A stretch of DNA of 64,000 nt from Pseudomonas sp. G2-4 (lineage in GTDB: Bacteria > Pseudomonadota > Gammaproteobacteria > Pseudomonadales > Pseudomonadaceae): positions 2,976,001 through 3,040,000 of the forward strand of contig NZ_CP125957.1 in assembly GCF_030064125.1 (NCBI RefSeq), in the 5' to 3' direction. Made by a program: the position numbers and the translations under genes. Numbering within the stretch: the stretch's first letter is position 1; each line of letters begins with the position of its first letter. Shown one piece after another: positions 43,716-51,804 of this stretch. The notes under the pieces are model-generated. The model did not search any database and had not been told where the DNA came from. It was given only the letters and a program-made list of their open reading frames with translations.

Positions 43716-45014
43716 TCAGCGACGGCCGTTCCAGTAACCCGACAGCTGATGCCAGGACTTGCCGGCGGTCAGCAGCAGTGGGCGGATGGCGTCTTTGCCG
43801 ATGATGGTGGGGCGATGGATCGAGCTGACCAGATCGTAGCGCGCCGAGCCTTCGCTCATGCCTTCGGCCAACACTTTGCAGATGATGTGGCTCGGGGTGA
43901 CGCCAAAACCTGAGTAGCCCTGGACGAAAAACGCGTTGCTGCGCCCAGGCAGGGTGCCAATTTGCGGGAACAGGTTCGGGCTGCACGCCATCGGGCCGCC
44001 CCATGCCAGGTCGATCTTCACGTCCTTTAGGTACGGGAAAATCTTCAGCATCAGGCGTCGGTTCCAGGCCTTGAGGTCTTGGGGAATGTGTTCCACCAAC
44101 GGTGTGGCCGCGCCGAACAGCAGGCGGTTTTCATGGGTAACACGGTAGTAGTCGATCACCGGGCGAATATCGCTGTAGGCCCCACGAATCGGGCTGATAC
44201 GCTGGATCAGTTCGTCCGACAACGGCTCGGTCATCGTCTGGAAGGCGTAGGTGTTGATGGTCGAGCGATGCAGCTCCGGTTCCAATTTGTTGAGGAAACT
44301 GTCGCAGGCCCACAGCAGCTTGCTGGCCCTGACCGAGCCGCGCCCGGTCCGCACGGTGATGCGCTCGCCGTAGCTGACTTCCAGGGCCGGGCTGTTCTCG
44401 AAAATCTGCACGCCGTGGCTGACCAGTGCCTTGGCTTCACCCAGCAACAGGTTCAGCGAATGCACATGCCCGCCGCCCATGTGCAGCAAGGCGCTGCTGT
44501 AGGCCTTGGAGCCAATGATCTGCTGCACGTCGGAGCCGCCGAGAAAGCGGATCTCGTGCTTGGTGTTGATTGACTTGAAGTCTTTTTCCCAGGCCCGCAA
44601 GGTTTTTTCCTGGCGAGCGTTGAAACCCATGTAGCCGTAACCGTGGCAGAAGTCGGCATCGATGTCGTACTTGGCGATGCGGTCCTTGATGATGTCCGCG
44701 CCCAGGTCGCTGATCTCGAAGACCTGGCGCAGGCCGTCTTCACCGACGTCCTTCTTGATTTTTTCCAGGTCATGACCGATGCCGGCCATGATCTGCCCGC
44801 CGTTGCGCCCGGTGCCGCCGAACCCCAGGTAACGCGCCTCCAGCACCACGATATTGGTGACGCCTTTTTCGGCGAGCTCCAGTGCGGTATTGATGCCGGA
44901 GAAGCCGCCACCAATGACTACGACGTCGGCTTCCAGGTCCTGTTCCAGGGTGGGGAAGCTGAGGTTGTACTTCTTGGTGGCCGTGTAATAGGTGGGCGTT
45001 TCGATATTGATCAT
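43716..45014 (-). CDS. FAD-dependent amine oxidoreductase (DAO/PuuB-like)
   Basis: 432 residues from ATG 45014. FAD site VVVIGGGFSGINTALELAEKGVTNIVVLEA (about 31-60) followed by GTGRNGGQIMAGIG, the signature seen in PuuB-type gamma-glutamylputrescine oxidases and glycine-oxidase-like enzymes. The C-terminal flavin motif is QGYSGFGVTPSHIICKVLAEG. Oxidises a C-N bond with O2 or another acceptor; the amine is unknown. Promoter should lie in 45015-45327, which is shared with the divergent HPA hydroxylase, so the two functions may be linked (aromatic amine to HPA; inference). Confidence 0.85.
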   Translation of the reverse strand: MINIETPTYYTATKKYNLSFPTLEQDLEADVVVIGGGFSGINTALELAEKGVTNIVVLEARYLGFGGTGRNGGQIMAGIGHDLEKIKKDVGEDGLRQVFEISDLGADIIKDRIAKYDIDADFCHGYGYMGFNARQEKTLRAWEKDFKSINTKHEIRFLGGSDVQQIIGSKAYSSALLHMGGGHVHSLNLLLGEAKALVSHGVQIFENSPALEVSYGERITVRTGRGSVRASKLLWACDSFLNKLEPELHRSTINTYAFQTMTEPLSDELIQRISPIRGAYSDIRPVIDYYRVTHENRLLFGAATPLVEHIPQDLKAWNRRLMLKIFPYLKDVKIDLAWGGPMACSPNLFPQIGTLPGRSNAFFVQGYSGFGVTPSHIICKVLAEGMSEGSARYDLVSSIHRPTIIGKDAIRPLLLTAGKSWHQLSGYWNGRR

Positions 45015-45327
45015 GACGCAACCTGACAAAGTGAAAAGGAGACTCCGTTGCAACGTCTTCCCAAAGCGCTGCACGCGATGGCCCTATTAAGGGCTCTGGT
45101 GGGGGCGCCTGTCTTGATCATCCGTGCCGCAGTATTTGACCGAGCGCGCCATAGCGGCGAAGTCCGCGCCATGAAAAGTACAATCTTGGATCTGGAAGGT
45201 GCATTTTTTGCCCGCCTTCCATTGCCCATACTGGACCGGCCTTAATCATTGATCCCACCGTTTGCGCAGCCTCAGGTTGTCGGGCAAAGGCGGGGTTGGT
45301 AGATGCCAATAATAAAAGAGCCCGTCC
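45015..45327. other. divergent intergenic region FAD oxidase/HPA hydroxylase
   Basis: 313 bp with promoters for both sides; no clear pair was fixed. CTTAATCATTGATC at about 45241 resembles the HpaR box GTTAA-N4-TTAAC in only one half. The last 20 bases carry the CA motif listed below. No gene seen. Confidence 0.5.
45308..45315 (+). promoter_or_regulatory. Crc/Hfq CA motif at the HPA hydroxylase start
   Basis: AATAATAA is a perfect AAYAAYAA and directly abuts the ribosome site (AAAAGAG) of the gene at 45328, the usual geometry for Hfq-Crc translational repression. Confidence 0.55.
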
Positions 45328-46497
45328 ATGAAAAAGCCAAATCCGCTGCTCGAAGACCTCAAGCCCATCCTGCCGGTCATTGCCGCCAATGCCTTCCAGG
45401 CGGAAAAGGACCGTACCGTACCTGCCGAGAATATAGCCTTGCTCAAAAGTATCGGCATGCACCGCGCTTTCCAGCCGAGGCAGTACGGTGGCATGGAGAT
45501 TTCCCTTCCGCAGTTCGCCGATTGCATCGCGCTGCTGGCCGGCGCCTGCGCCAGCACCGCCTGGGCCATGAGTCTGTTGTGCACCCACAGCCATCAATTG
45601 GCAATGTTCCCGGCCAAGACCCAGCAGGAAGTCTGGGGCGATGATCCCGATGCCACCGCCAGCAGCAGCATTGCGCCTTTTGGCCGCACCGAGGAAGTCG
45701 AGGGCGGCGTGATGTTCAGCGGCGAAATGGGCTGGAGCAGCGGCTGCGACCACGCCGAGTGGGCGATCATGGGGTTTCGCCGCAAAAATGCCGAGGGTAC
45801 CCAGGACTATTGCTTCGCGGTGTTGCCTCGCAGCGATTATGAAATCCGCGATGACTGGTTCGCGGTGGGCATGCGCGGCAGTGGCAGCAAGACGTTGATC
45901 GTCGACAACGCTTTTGTGCCGGAGCACCGCATCCAGAAAGCCAAGGACATGATGGAAGGCAAATCCGGCGGGTTTGGGCTGTACCCCGACAGCAAGATTT
46001 TCTACTCGCCGTATCGCCCGTATTTCGCCAGTGGTTTCTCCACGGTCAGCCTGGGTGTGGCGGAACGCATGCTGGACGTTTTTCGTGAGAAAACCCGGAC
46101 CCGCGTGCGGGCCTACACGGGCGCTGCGGTGGGTGCGGCAACACCGGCGCTGATGCGTCTGGCCGAGTCTACGCATCAAGTCGCGGCGGCCCGGGCGTTC
46201 CTGGAGAAAACCTGGCAGGAGCACGCCGACCACGGTGAACGCCACGAATACCCCAGCCGGGAAACCCTGGCGTTCTGGCGAACCAACCAGGGTTATGCCA
46301 CCAAAATGTGCATCCAGGCGGTGGATCGCCTGATGGAAGCCGCCGGTGGCGGCGCCTGGTTCGAGACCAACGAACTGCAACGGCTGTTCCGCGATGCCCA
46401 CCTGACCGGCGCTCATGCCTACACCGACTACGACGTCTGCGCGCAGATTCTTGGGCGTGAGTTGATGGGCCTGGAGCCCGACCCCACCATGGTGTGA
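45328..46497 (+). CDS. 4-hydroxyphenylacetate 3-monooxygenase, oxygenase component (C2 type)
   Basis: 389 residues with an acyl-CoA-dehydrogenase-like fold, of the group that includes Acinetobacter C2-HPAH and HsaA rather than the HpaB fold of E. coli. Recognisable parts are an N-terminal helical domain (DRTVPAENIALLKSIGMHRAFQPRQYGGMEISL), the flavin-contact region FSGEMGWSSGCDHAEWAIMGF and WFAVGMRGSGSKTLIVDNAFVPEHRI, and the C-terminal bundle FRDAHLTGAHAYTDYDVCAQILGRELMG. It uses FMNH2 from the reductase encoded next to it to hydroxylate HPA to homoprotocatechuate. Cytoplasmic homotetramer in the family. The first gene of the plus-strand pair. Confidence 0.85.
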   Translation: MKKPNPLLEDLKPILPVIAANAFQAEKDRTVPAENIALLKSIGMHRAFQPRQYGGMEISLPQFADCIALLAGACASTAWAMSLLCTHSHQLAMFPAKTQQEVWGDDPDATASSSIAPFGRTEEVEGGVMFSGEMGWSSGCDHAEWAIMGFRRKNAEGTQDYCFAVLPRSDYEIRDDWFAVGMRGSGSKTLIVDNAFVPEHRIQKAKDMMEGKSGGFGLYPDSKIFYSPYRPYFASGFSTVSLGVAERMLDVFREKTRTRVRAYTGAAVGAATPALMRLAESTHQVAAARAFLEKTWQEHADHGERHEYPSRETLAFWRTNQGYATKMCIQAVDRLMEAAGGGAWFETNELQRLFRDAHLTGAHAYTDYDVCAQILGRELMGLEPDPTMV

Positions 46498-46568
46498 CCG
46501 CCTGCTCACCGAGCCCCGCCCATACAACAATAATCGAGGCCGTCGCCTGAGGCGGCCGGGAGTCTTGC

Positions 46569-47510
46569 ATGTCTAGTGTTTGTGATACCGCTTTCGACAC
46601 CCGCGCGTTCCGCCGGGCCCTGGGTAACTTTGCCACCGGGGTCACCGTGGTCACCGCCGCTACTGAAGATGGCCGCAAGGTCGGCGTGACCGCCAACAGC
46701 TTCAACTCGGTTTCCCTAGACCCGCCGCTGATCCTCTGGAGCATCGACAAACGCTCCAGCAGTCATGGCGTGTTCGAAGCGGCCAGCCATTTTGCGGTGA
46801 ACGTGCTTGCCGCCGACCAGATCGACCTGTCGAACAACTTCGCACGACCCAAGGAAGATCGGTTCGCCGAGATCGAATTCGAGGCCGGCGAAGGTGGCGC
46901 CCCAGTGTTCGTGGACTGCGCGGCGCGTTTTCATTGTGAGAAATACCAGCAGGTCGACGGTGGCGATCACTGGATCATGGTCGGCAAGGTGGTGGCCTTT
47001 GATGACTTCGGACGTTCGCCGTTGCTCTATCACCAGGGTGCCTACTCCATGGTCTTGCCCCACACTCGCATGACTCGGCGGGAAGAGGGGCAATCTCCCA
47101 GCAGTCACTTTCAGGGGCGCCTTAGCCACAACTTGTATTACCTGATGACCCAGGCGCTACGGGCCTATCAGGCCAGTTACCAGCCGCGCCAGCTATCGAC
47201 CGGGTTGCGCACCAGCGAAGCGCGGATGTTGATGGTGTTGGAGAATGATGCAGGGCTGAACATGACCGATCTGCAACGGGAGGTGGCCATGCCGGTGCGC
47301 GAAATCGAAGAGGCCGTGGCCAATCTCAAGCGCAAAGGGCTGGTGGCCGATGAAGGCGATCGGGTGCGTCTCACCGTCAAAGGCATCGACGAAACCGAAG
47401 GGCTTTGGGGGATTGCCAAGGAACAGCAGGACAAGGTGTTCGGCCAGTTCAGCGAGGAACAGATCGAGCATTTCAAGCAAGTGCTCAAGGGTGTGATCAA
47501 AGGCGCTTGA
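46569..47510 (+). CDS. HPA hydroxylase flavin reductase with C-terminal MarR-like domain (C1 type)
   Basis: 313 residues. Residues 1-165 form a flavin reductase domain (FRRALGNFATGVTVVTAATEDGRKVGVTANSFNSVSLDPPLILWSIDK). Residues 185-310 form a MarR-like winged-helix domain (SEARMLMVLENDAGLNMTDLQREVAMPVREIEEAVANLKRKGLVADEGDRVRLTVKG). This fusion and length match the Acinetobacter C1 reductase, where HPA binding to the MarR-like part relieves inhibition of NADH oxidation. Supplies reduced FMN to the oxygenase 71 bp upstream. A GC hairpin (about 46539-46560) lies in the gap. Confidence 0.88.
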   Translation: MSSVCDTAFDTRAFRRALGNFATGVTVVTAATEDGRKVGVTANSFNSVSLDPPLILWSIDKRSSSHGVFEAASHFAVNVLAADQIDLSNNFARPKEDRFAEIEFEAGEGGAPVFVDCAARFHCEKYQQVDGGDHWIMVGKVVAFDDFGRSPLLYHQGAYSMVLPHTRMTRREEGQSPSSHFQGRLSHNLYYLMTQALRAYQASYQPRQLSTGLRTSEARMLMVLENDAGLNMTDLQREVAMPVREIEEAVANLKRKGLVADEGDRVRLTVKGIDETEGLWGIAKEQQDKVFGQFSEEQIEHFKQVLKGVIKGA

Positions 47511-47542
47511 GTTGAAACATGCATTAAGGCTTGGCACCGAAC

Positions 47543-47672
47543 CCTGTGGCGAGGGAGCTTGCTCCCGCTGGGCTGCGCAGCAGCCCCCTCCATGCAACGA
47601 CCACAAATGACCTGTTTAAACATATCTATTGGGGCTGCTTCGCAGCCCAGCGGGAGCAAGCCCCCTCGCCAC
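47543..47672. repeat. REPIN (GAGGGAGCTTGCTCCCGCTGG family)
   Basis: CCTGTGGCGAGGGAGCTTGC at 47543 and GCAAGCCCCCTCGCCAC ending near 47672, inverted, with GGGCTGCGCAGCAGCCC and GGGGCTGCTTCGCAGCCC inner parts. Separates the flavin reductase from hpaR. Confidence 0.9.
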
Positions 47673-47740
47673 GGATGGAACTCGATCCTGAACCAGAGTG
47701 TTCAAGCAGATAGTCCGGTCCTGGCTGGAAGCTGTTAATA

Positions 47741-47762
47741 TTTAGTTAACTCATTAACTAAA
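47741..47762. promoter_or_regulatory. HpaR-type operator in front of hpaR copy 1
   Basis: TTTAGTTAA-CTCA-TTAACTAAA is a perfect 9-4-9 palindrome, 22 bp before the hpaR ATG. Its core GTTAA-N4-TTAAC recurs upstream of hpaG1. Consistent with MarR autoregulation. Confidence 0.65.
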
Positions 47763-47783
47763 CCCTCCTCGCGAACACTCCCG

Positions 47784-48206
47784 ATGCCCAAACCGCGCCA
47801 ATCCTTGACCCTGACCCTGCTACAGGCCCGTGAAGCGGCCATGGGGTTTTTCCGGCCTTCCCTCAATCAACACGGTTTGACCGAACAGCAATGGCGGGTC
47901 ATCCGTATTCTCAGCCAGCACGATGAGCTGGAGATCAATCGCCTGGCCGAGCTGGCCTGCATCCTCAAGCCCAGCATGACCGGCGTGCTGGTGCGCATGG
48001 AAGCGGCGGGCATGGTCGTGCGGCGCAAGGCCGAACAGGATCAACGCCGGGTGCTGGTGCGCCTGGCACCGCAAGGGCAGGCATGCTTCGACTCGATGAG
48101 CCAGAGCATGGAAGAGAATTACCAGCGCTTGCAGGGGAAGCTGGGGGAGGAAAAGCTGCAGACCTTGCTGGGGTTGCTCAATGATTTGAAGACGATCAAG
48201 CGCTGA
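47784..48206 (+). CDS. hpaR: MarR-family repressor HpaR (copy 1)
   Basis: 140 residues, MarR winged helix: LTEQQWRVIRILSQHDELEINRLAELACILKPSMTGVLVRMEAAGMVVRRKAEQDQRRVLVRLAPQG. The beginning SLTLTLLQAREAAMGFFRPSLNQHGLTEQQWRVIRIL is the HpaR pattern. HpaR represses the homoprotocatechuate meta-cleavage genes and is released by aromatic intermediates. A palindromic operator lies directly upstream. A second copy of the same length, about two-thirds identical by eye, lies at the other end of the island (56973-57395). Convergent with hpaI across a REPIN. Confidence 0.9.
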   Translation: MPKPRQSLTLTLLQAREAAMGFFRPSLNQHGLTEQQWRVIRILSQHDELEINRLAELACILKPSMTGVLVRMEAAGMVVRRKAEQDQRRVLVRLAPQGQACFDSMSQSMEENYQRLQGKLGEEKLQTLLGLLNDLKTIKR

Positions 48207-48210
48207 GTTC

Positions 48211-48328
48211 CTTGTGGCGAGGGAGCTTGCTCCCGCTGGACTGCGCAGCAGGCCCAAAAATCTTCAGTTCACTACCGGATTCAAGGGGGCCGCTTCGCGC
48301 CCCAGCGGGAGCAAGCTCCCTCGCCACG
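48211..48328. repeat. REPIN (GAGGGAGCTTGCTCCCGCTGG family)
   Basis: CTTGTGGCGAGGGAGCTTGC at 48211 and GCAAGCTCCCTCGCCACGGG ending near 48330, inverted. Fills the whole gap between the convergent hpaR and hpaI stops. Confidence 0.9.
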
Positions 48329-48343
48329 GGTTTTGTGGTGGTG

Positions 48344-49141
48344 TCAATACACGCCGCTCGCCGCTGGCTTCGCTACGTCCTTGAACGTCGCCGCCAGGGT
48401 CTGTAAACCCCGCATCAACACGGTCGTATCCACCCCCACCGCCACGAACGCCGCGCCGAGTTCGATGTAGCGCCGGGCCAGTTTTTCATCGGCGCTGAGA
48501 ATCCCTGCGGCTTTGCCGGCCTGGCGGATGCGGGCGATAGCGTCCTCGATGGCCGCTTGCACATCCGGATGGCCGGGGTTGCCGCGAAAGCCCATGGACG
48601 CGCTCAGGTCCGCCGGGCCAATGAAGACCCCATCCACACCGTCCACCGCCGCAATGGCATCCAGGTTGGCCAGGCCTTCGCGGCTTTCGATCTGCACCAG
48701 TAGGCACATCTGTTCGTCGGCCTTGTCGAGATAGCCGGGGATGCTGTTCCAGCGCGACGCCCGGGCCAGCGCGCTGCCGACGCCGCGCACACCGTGGGGC
48801 GGGTAGTGGATGGCGCGCACCAGTTCGCGGGCCTGCTCGGCGCTTTCCACCATCGGCACCAACAGGGTTTGCACGCCGATGTCGAGCACTTGCTTGATCA
48901 ACGCGGTGTCGCCAATGACCGGGCGGATCACTGGCTGGCTGGGGTAGGGCGCCACGGCCTGGAGCTGGCCGAGCAGCGTGCGCAGGTCGTTGGGCGCGTG
49001 TTCGCCATCGATCAACAGCCAGTCGAAGCCGGCGTTGGCGGCCAGTTCGGCGCAGTAGGCGTCGGCCAGGCCCAGCCACAGGCCAATCTGCGCTTCGCCG
49101 CTGCACAGGCGTTGTTTGAACGTATTGATAGGCATGTCCAT
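48344..49141 (-). CDS. hpaI: 4-hydroxy-2-oxo-heptane-1,7-dioate aldolase
   Basis: 265 residues from ATG 49141; an internal ATG at 49135 is an alternative start. The open frame to 49564 upstream is hpaH in another frame. Class II pyruvate aldolase (HpcH/HpaI): [35 protein letters not shown] (catalytic His), VRPVIGD with the pyruvate Arg, [36 protein letters not shown] (metal-binding Glu and Asp). Last step of HPA breakdown: cleaves 4-hydroxy-2-oxoheptanedioate into pyruvate and succinate semialdehyde. Last gene of the catabolic operon, 14 bp after hpaH. Confidence 0.95.
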   Translation of the reverse strand: MDMPINTFKQRLCSGEAQIGLWLGLADAYCAELAANAGFDWLLIDGEHAPNDLRTLLGQLQAVAPYPSQPVIRPVIGDTALIKQVLDIGVQTLLVPMVESAEQARELVRAIHYPPHGVRGVGSALARASRWNSIPGYLDKADEQMCLLVQIESREGLANLDAIAAVDGVDGVFIGPADLSASMGFRGNPGHPDVQAAIEDAIARIRQAGKAAGILSADEKLARRYIELGAAFVAVGVDTTVLMRGLQTLAATFKDVAKPAASGVY

Positions 49142-49155
49142 GAAGTGGTCTCCGA

Positions 49156-49959
49156 TCAGACGAAACGGCAAGCGATGGAACCGAGCATGTCGTAGTCGAC
49201 ATGGAAGGTGTCGCCAGGATTGGCCGCCACAGGGCGGGTGAAGGACCCACCGAGGATGATTTGCCCTGGCTGCAACGTCACGTCGTAGGCTGCCAGTTTG
49301 TTCGCCAGCCAGGCCACGCCTTTGGCCGGGTGATTGAGCACCGCCGCCGAGACGCCGGACTCTTCGATCACGCCGTTGCGGTAGAGCACCGCCGGCACCT
49401 TGCGCAGGTCGATCTCGGTGGGACGCACCGCGCGACCGCCCATGACCACGCCAGCGTTGGCCGCGTTGTCGGAAATGGTGTCGAAGACCTTGCGGGTCGC
49501 CTTGGTCTGCGGATCGAGCTGCTGGATGCGTGCATCGATGATTTCCAGTGCCGGGATCACCCATTCAGTGGCGTCGAGCACGTCGAACAGAGTCACGTTC
49601 GGGCCTTTCAACGGCTTGCCAAGGATGAATGCCAGCTCCACTTCCACCCGGGGCACGATGAAGCGCTCGAACGGAATGTCGGTGCCTTCGTCGAAGAACA
49701 TATCGTCCAGCAGTGCGCCGTAGTCCGGCTCGGTGATGTTCGACGAAACCTGCATGGCGCGCGAGGTCAGGCCGATCTTGTGGCCGACCAGCTTGCGGCC
49801 GTCCTTGATCTTTTGCGCCACCCAGGCGCGCTGGATGGCATAGGCATCATCGAGGGTGATTTCTGGGTGATCCAGGGAAAACTGGCGGACCTGCTCCCGC
49901 GAGCGCTCGGCGTGGTCGAGGCGGGCGGCGGCTTGTTGAATAAGACGTTGATCGAGCAT
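49156..49959 (-). CDS. hpaH: 2-oxo-hept-4-ene-1,7-dioate hydratase
   Basis: 267 residues of the hydratase/decarboxylase (MhpD-like) family: [73 protein letters not shown] (metal-binding Glu residues in the RVEVE stretch), [26 protein letters not shown]. Adds water to the enoate formed by HpaG, giving the HpaI substrate. Cytoplasmic. 12 bp after hpaX, 14 bp before hpaI. Normal length. Confidence 0.95.
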   Translation of the reverse strand: MLDQRLIQQAAARLDHAERSREQVRQFSLDHPEITLDDAYAIQRAWVAQKIKDGRKLVGHKIGLTSRAMQVSSNITEPDYGALLDDMFFDEGTDIPFERFIVPRVEVELAFILGKPLKGPNVTLFDVLDATEWVIPALEIIDARIQQLDPQTKATRKVFDTISDNAANAGVVMGGRAVRPTEIDLRKVPAVLYRNGVIEESGVSAAVLNHPAKGVAWLANKLAAYDVTLQPGQIILGGSFTRPVAANPGDTFHVDYDMLGSIACRFV

Positions 49960-49971
49960 GACGAGGGTCTC

Positions 49972-51276
49972 TTATTGAGGGTTGACGATGGCGGCTCGGG
50001 TACGCAGCACCAGCAGGCCGCCAAGGGCGATGAACAGCGCCAGCACATAAAGCGCCAGGCTGGCGCTCTGGGTGGTGTCACGCATCCAGCCGATCAGGTA
50101 GGGCGCGAAGAATGAGGCGATGCTGCCGAAGGAACTGATCAGGGCAATGCCGGCGGCCTGGGTGCTGTTGGACAGGAAGGCTGGCGGCAGTTGCCAGAAC
50201 ATCGGCAAGGCAGCGCTGGCGCCCATCCCGGCGACAATCAGGCCCGCCAGCACCAGGGTCGGGTCGGTGGGCGAGAGCCCGGCGACGGCAATGCCCGCCG
50301 CCGCCATCAACAGCGGCACACACAGGTGCCAGCGGCGTTCACGGTGGCGGTCGGAGGAACGCCCACAGCCGATCATGAAGAAGCAGCCGGCCAGGTAGGG
50401 CACGGCGCTGAGCAGCCCGACCTGGCCGTCGCTGCCGATGCCGGCGCCGTGAATCAAGGTGGGCATCCAGAAAGCCAGGGTATTGACCGCCAGCATGACG
50501 GCGAAGTACACCGCCACCAGCAACCAGACCTGCGGGTTGTTGAGGATCGCCGAGAACGAGGTAATGGATTTGCGCTGTTCCTCAACACTCAGCTGTTCGC
50601 GCAGTTGCTGCTTGGCACTGGGCGTCAGCCAGTTGACCGTCTCGAAACTGTCCGGCAGGCACTTGAGTACGACCAAGCCGAGGAGGATCACCGGCAGCCC
50701 TTCGATGACGAACATCCACTGCCAGCCCCGCAGGCCGCCAACCTCATGGAAGTGCTCCAGAATGCCCCCCGACAACGGCCCGCCGATTACTCCGGCCATC
50801 GGCACGGCAATGGCGAACAGCGCGGTCACCTGGGCCCGGCGCCGGGCCGGGTACCAGCGGTTGAGAAAGACCAGGATGCCCGGGAAGAAACCGGCCTCGG
50901 CCACCCCCAGCAGAAAGCGCAATACGTAGAAACCGGCGGCGCTGTCGATGAGGAACATGCCGGTGGACAAGGCCCCCCAGACCACCATCAGCGTGGCGAT
51001 CCAGCGCCGTGGACCGACCCGGTCCAGGGCCATGTTGCTCGGCACGCCAAACAGCGCATAGGCGATGAAGAACAGGCCGGCACCGAAGCCGTAGACCGTG
51101 TCGCTGAACTGCAGGTCGGCGCTCATCTGCATCTTGGCGAAGCCGATATTGATGCGGTCCAGGTGGGCAAAGAGGTAGCAGACCAGCAGCAGCGGCATCA
51201 GCCGCCAGGTGATGGTGGCGTGGGTGCGGTCGTGCGCGACGGTGCCGACAGTGTCAGCGGTATTGGCTGTGCTCAT
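49972..51276 (-). CDS. hpaX: MFS 4-hydroxyphenylacetate permease
   Basis: 434 residues, 12 predicted membrane segments, anion:cation symporter subfamily. Motifs: RLMPLLLVCYLFAHLDRINIGFAKMQM (TM1), GVPSNMALDRVGPRRWIATLMVVWG, RFLLGVAEAGFFPGILVFLNRWYP. HpaX-like proteins import HPA with protons; the position inside the hpa operon supports that substrate rather than another carboxylate. Starts 51 bp after hpaF and ends 12 bp before hpaH. Confidence 0.9.
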   Translation of the reverse strand: MSTANTADTVGTVAHDRTHATITWRLMPLLLVCYLFAHLDRINIGFAKMQMSADLQFSDTVYGFGAGLFFIAYALFGVPSNMALDRVGPRRWIATLMVVWGALSTGMFLIDSAAGFYVLRFLLGVAEAGFFPGILVFLNRWYPARRRAQVTALFAIAVPMAGVIGGPLSGGILEHFHEVGGLRGWQWMFVIEGLPVILLGLVVLKCLPDSFETVNWLTPSAKQQLREQLSVEEQRKSITSFSAILNNPQVWLLVAVYFAVMLAVNTLAFWMPTLIHGAGIGSDGQVGLLSAVPYLAGCFFMIGCGRSSDRHRERRWHLCVPLLMAAAGIAVAGLSPTDPTLVLAGLIVAGMGASAALPMFWQLPPAFLSNSTQAAGIALISSFGSIASFFAPYLIGWMRDTTQSASLALYVLALFIALGGLLVLRTRAAIVNPQ

Positions 51277-51327
51277 GATCTTGTACTTTTTGTCAGAGTG
51301 GCCGATGGGGCGAACAGGTGGGCAGGC

Positions 51328-51720
51328 TTAACTCGTCTGGGCCTTGAGAAAGGCATGGACGTTGTTGGCCTTGAAGTTGAGTTGCTCGTGCAGTTCGATC
51401 ATTTCGAACGACAGCGCCAGCAGGCGCTGGGCCTGAAGTTCGGCGAAGTGCACGGTGATCACCTCGAAGAGTTTTTCTGCGACTTTCTGGCGGGTGGCCA
51501 AGTCGCGACCATGGCCGACTTTCAAGGTCATGTGCACGAAGGCGTAGTCGTGCTTGCCGTCGGCCATGCGCCAGGTGTCCAGGCGCACGCCACGGCTGCG
51601 GATGCCACCCAGGGGAAACACGCCGCTGTCGTCCAGCACGGCGTGAATCTTTTCAAACAGGCCGGGCAGATCGGCCTGTTGTTCGATGTTGTCGGTGTAT
51701 TCAGCGATGAAATGGGGCAT
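51328..51720 (-). CDS. hpaF: 5-carboxymethyl-2-hydroxymuconate isomerase
   Basis: 130 residues from ATG 51720, with AGGAGG upstream. CHMI of the tautomerase superfamily: MPHFIAEYTDNIEQQADLPGLFEKIHAVL, where Pro2 becomes the N-terminal catalytic base after Met removal, plus DYAFVHMTLKVGHGRDLATRQKVAEKLFEVI. Converts 5-carboxymethyl-2-hydroxymuconate to 5-oxo-pent-3-ene-1,2,5-tricarboxylate for HpaG. The frame open to 51768 is not needed. Trimeric cytoplasmic enzyme in the family. Confidence 0.94.
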   Translation of the reverse strand: MPHFIAEYTDNIEQQADLPGLFEKIHAVLDDSGVFPLGGIRSRGVRLDTWRMADGKHDYAFVHMTLKVGHGRDLATRQKVAEKLFEVITVHFAELQAQRLLALSFEMIELHEQLNFKANNVHAFLKAQTS

Positions 51721-51753
51721 GGGGGCCTCCTGCGTCGGCAGCTTTGAATGGTG

Positions 51754-51792
51754 AGCTACAAGCGGCAAGTTGAAAGCGATCAGCTTGTAGCT
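51754..51792. repeat. inverted repeat between hpaD and hpaF
   Basis: AGCTACAAGC (51754-51763) pairs with GCTTGTAGCT (51783-51792) across a 19-nt loop. It resembles the AAGCTTGCAGCT-type sequence near 7422-7444 and is a common intergenic element style in pseudomonads. No T-run, so read-through to hpaF is expected. Confidence 0.55.
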
Positions 51793-51804
51793 TGCGGCTG
51801 CTGT

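Noticed and set aside
45118-46530. 470-codon open frame on the minus strand opposite the HPA hydroxylase
   Set aside because: It lies entirely antisense to a well-supported gene, is rich in Gly, Ala and His runs, and has no family motif; GC-rich DNA gives such mirror frames.
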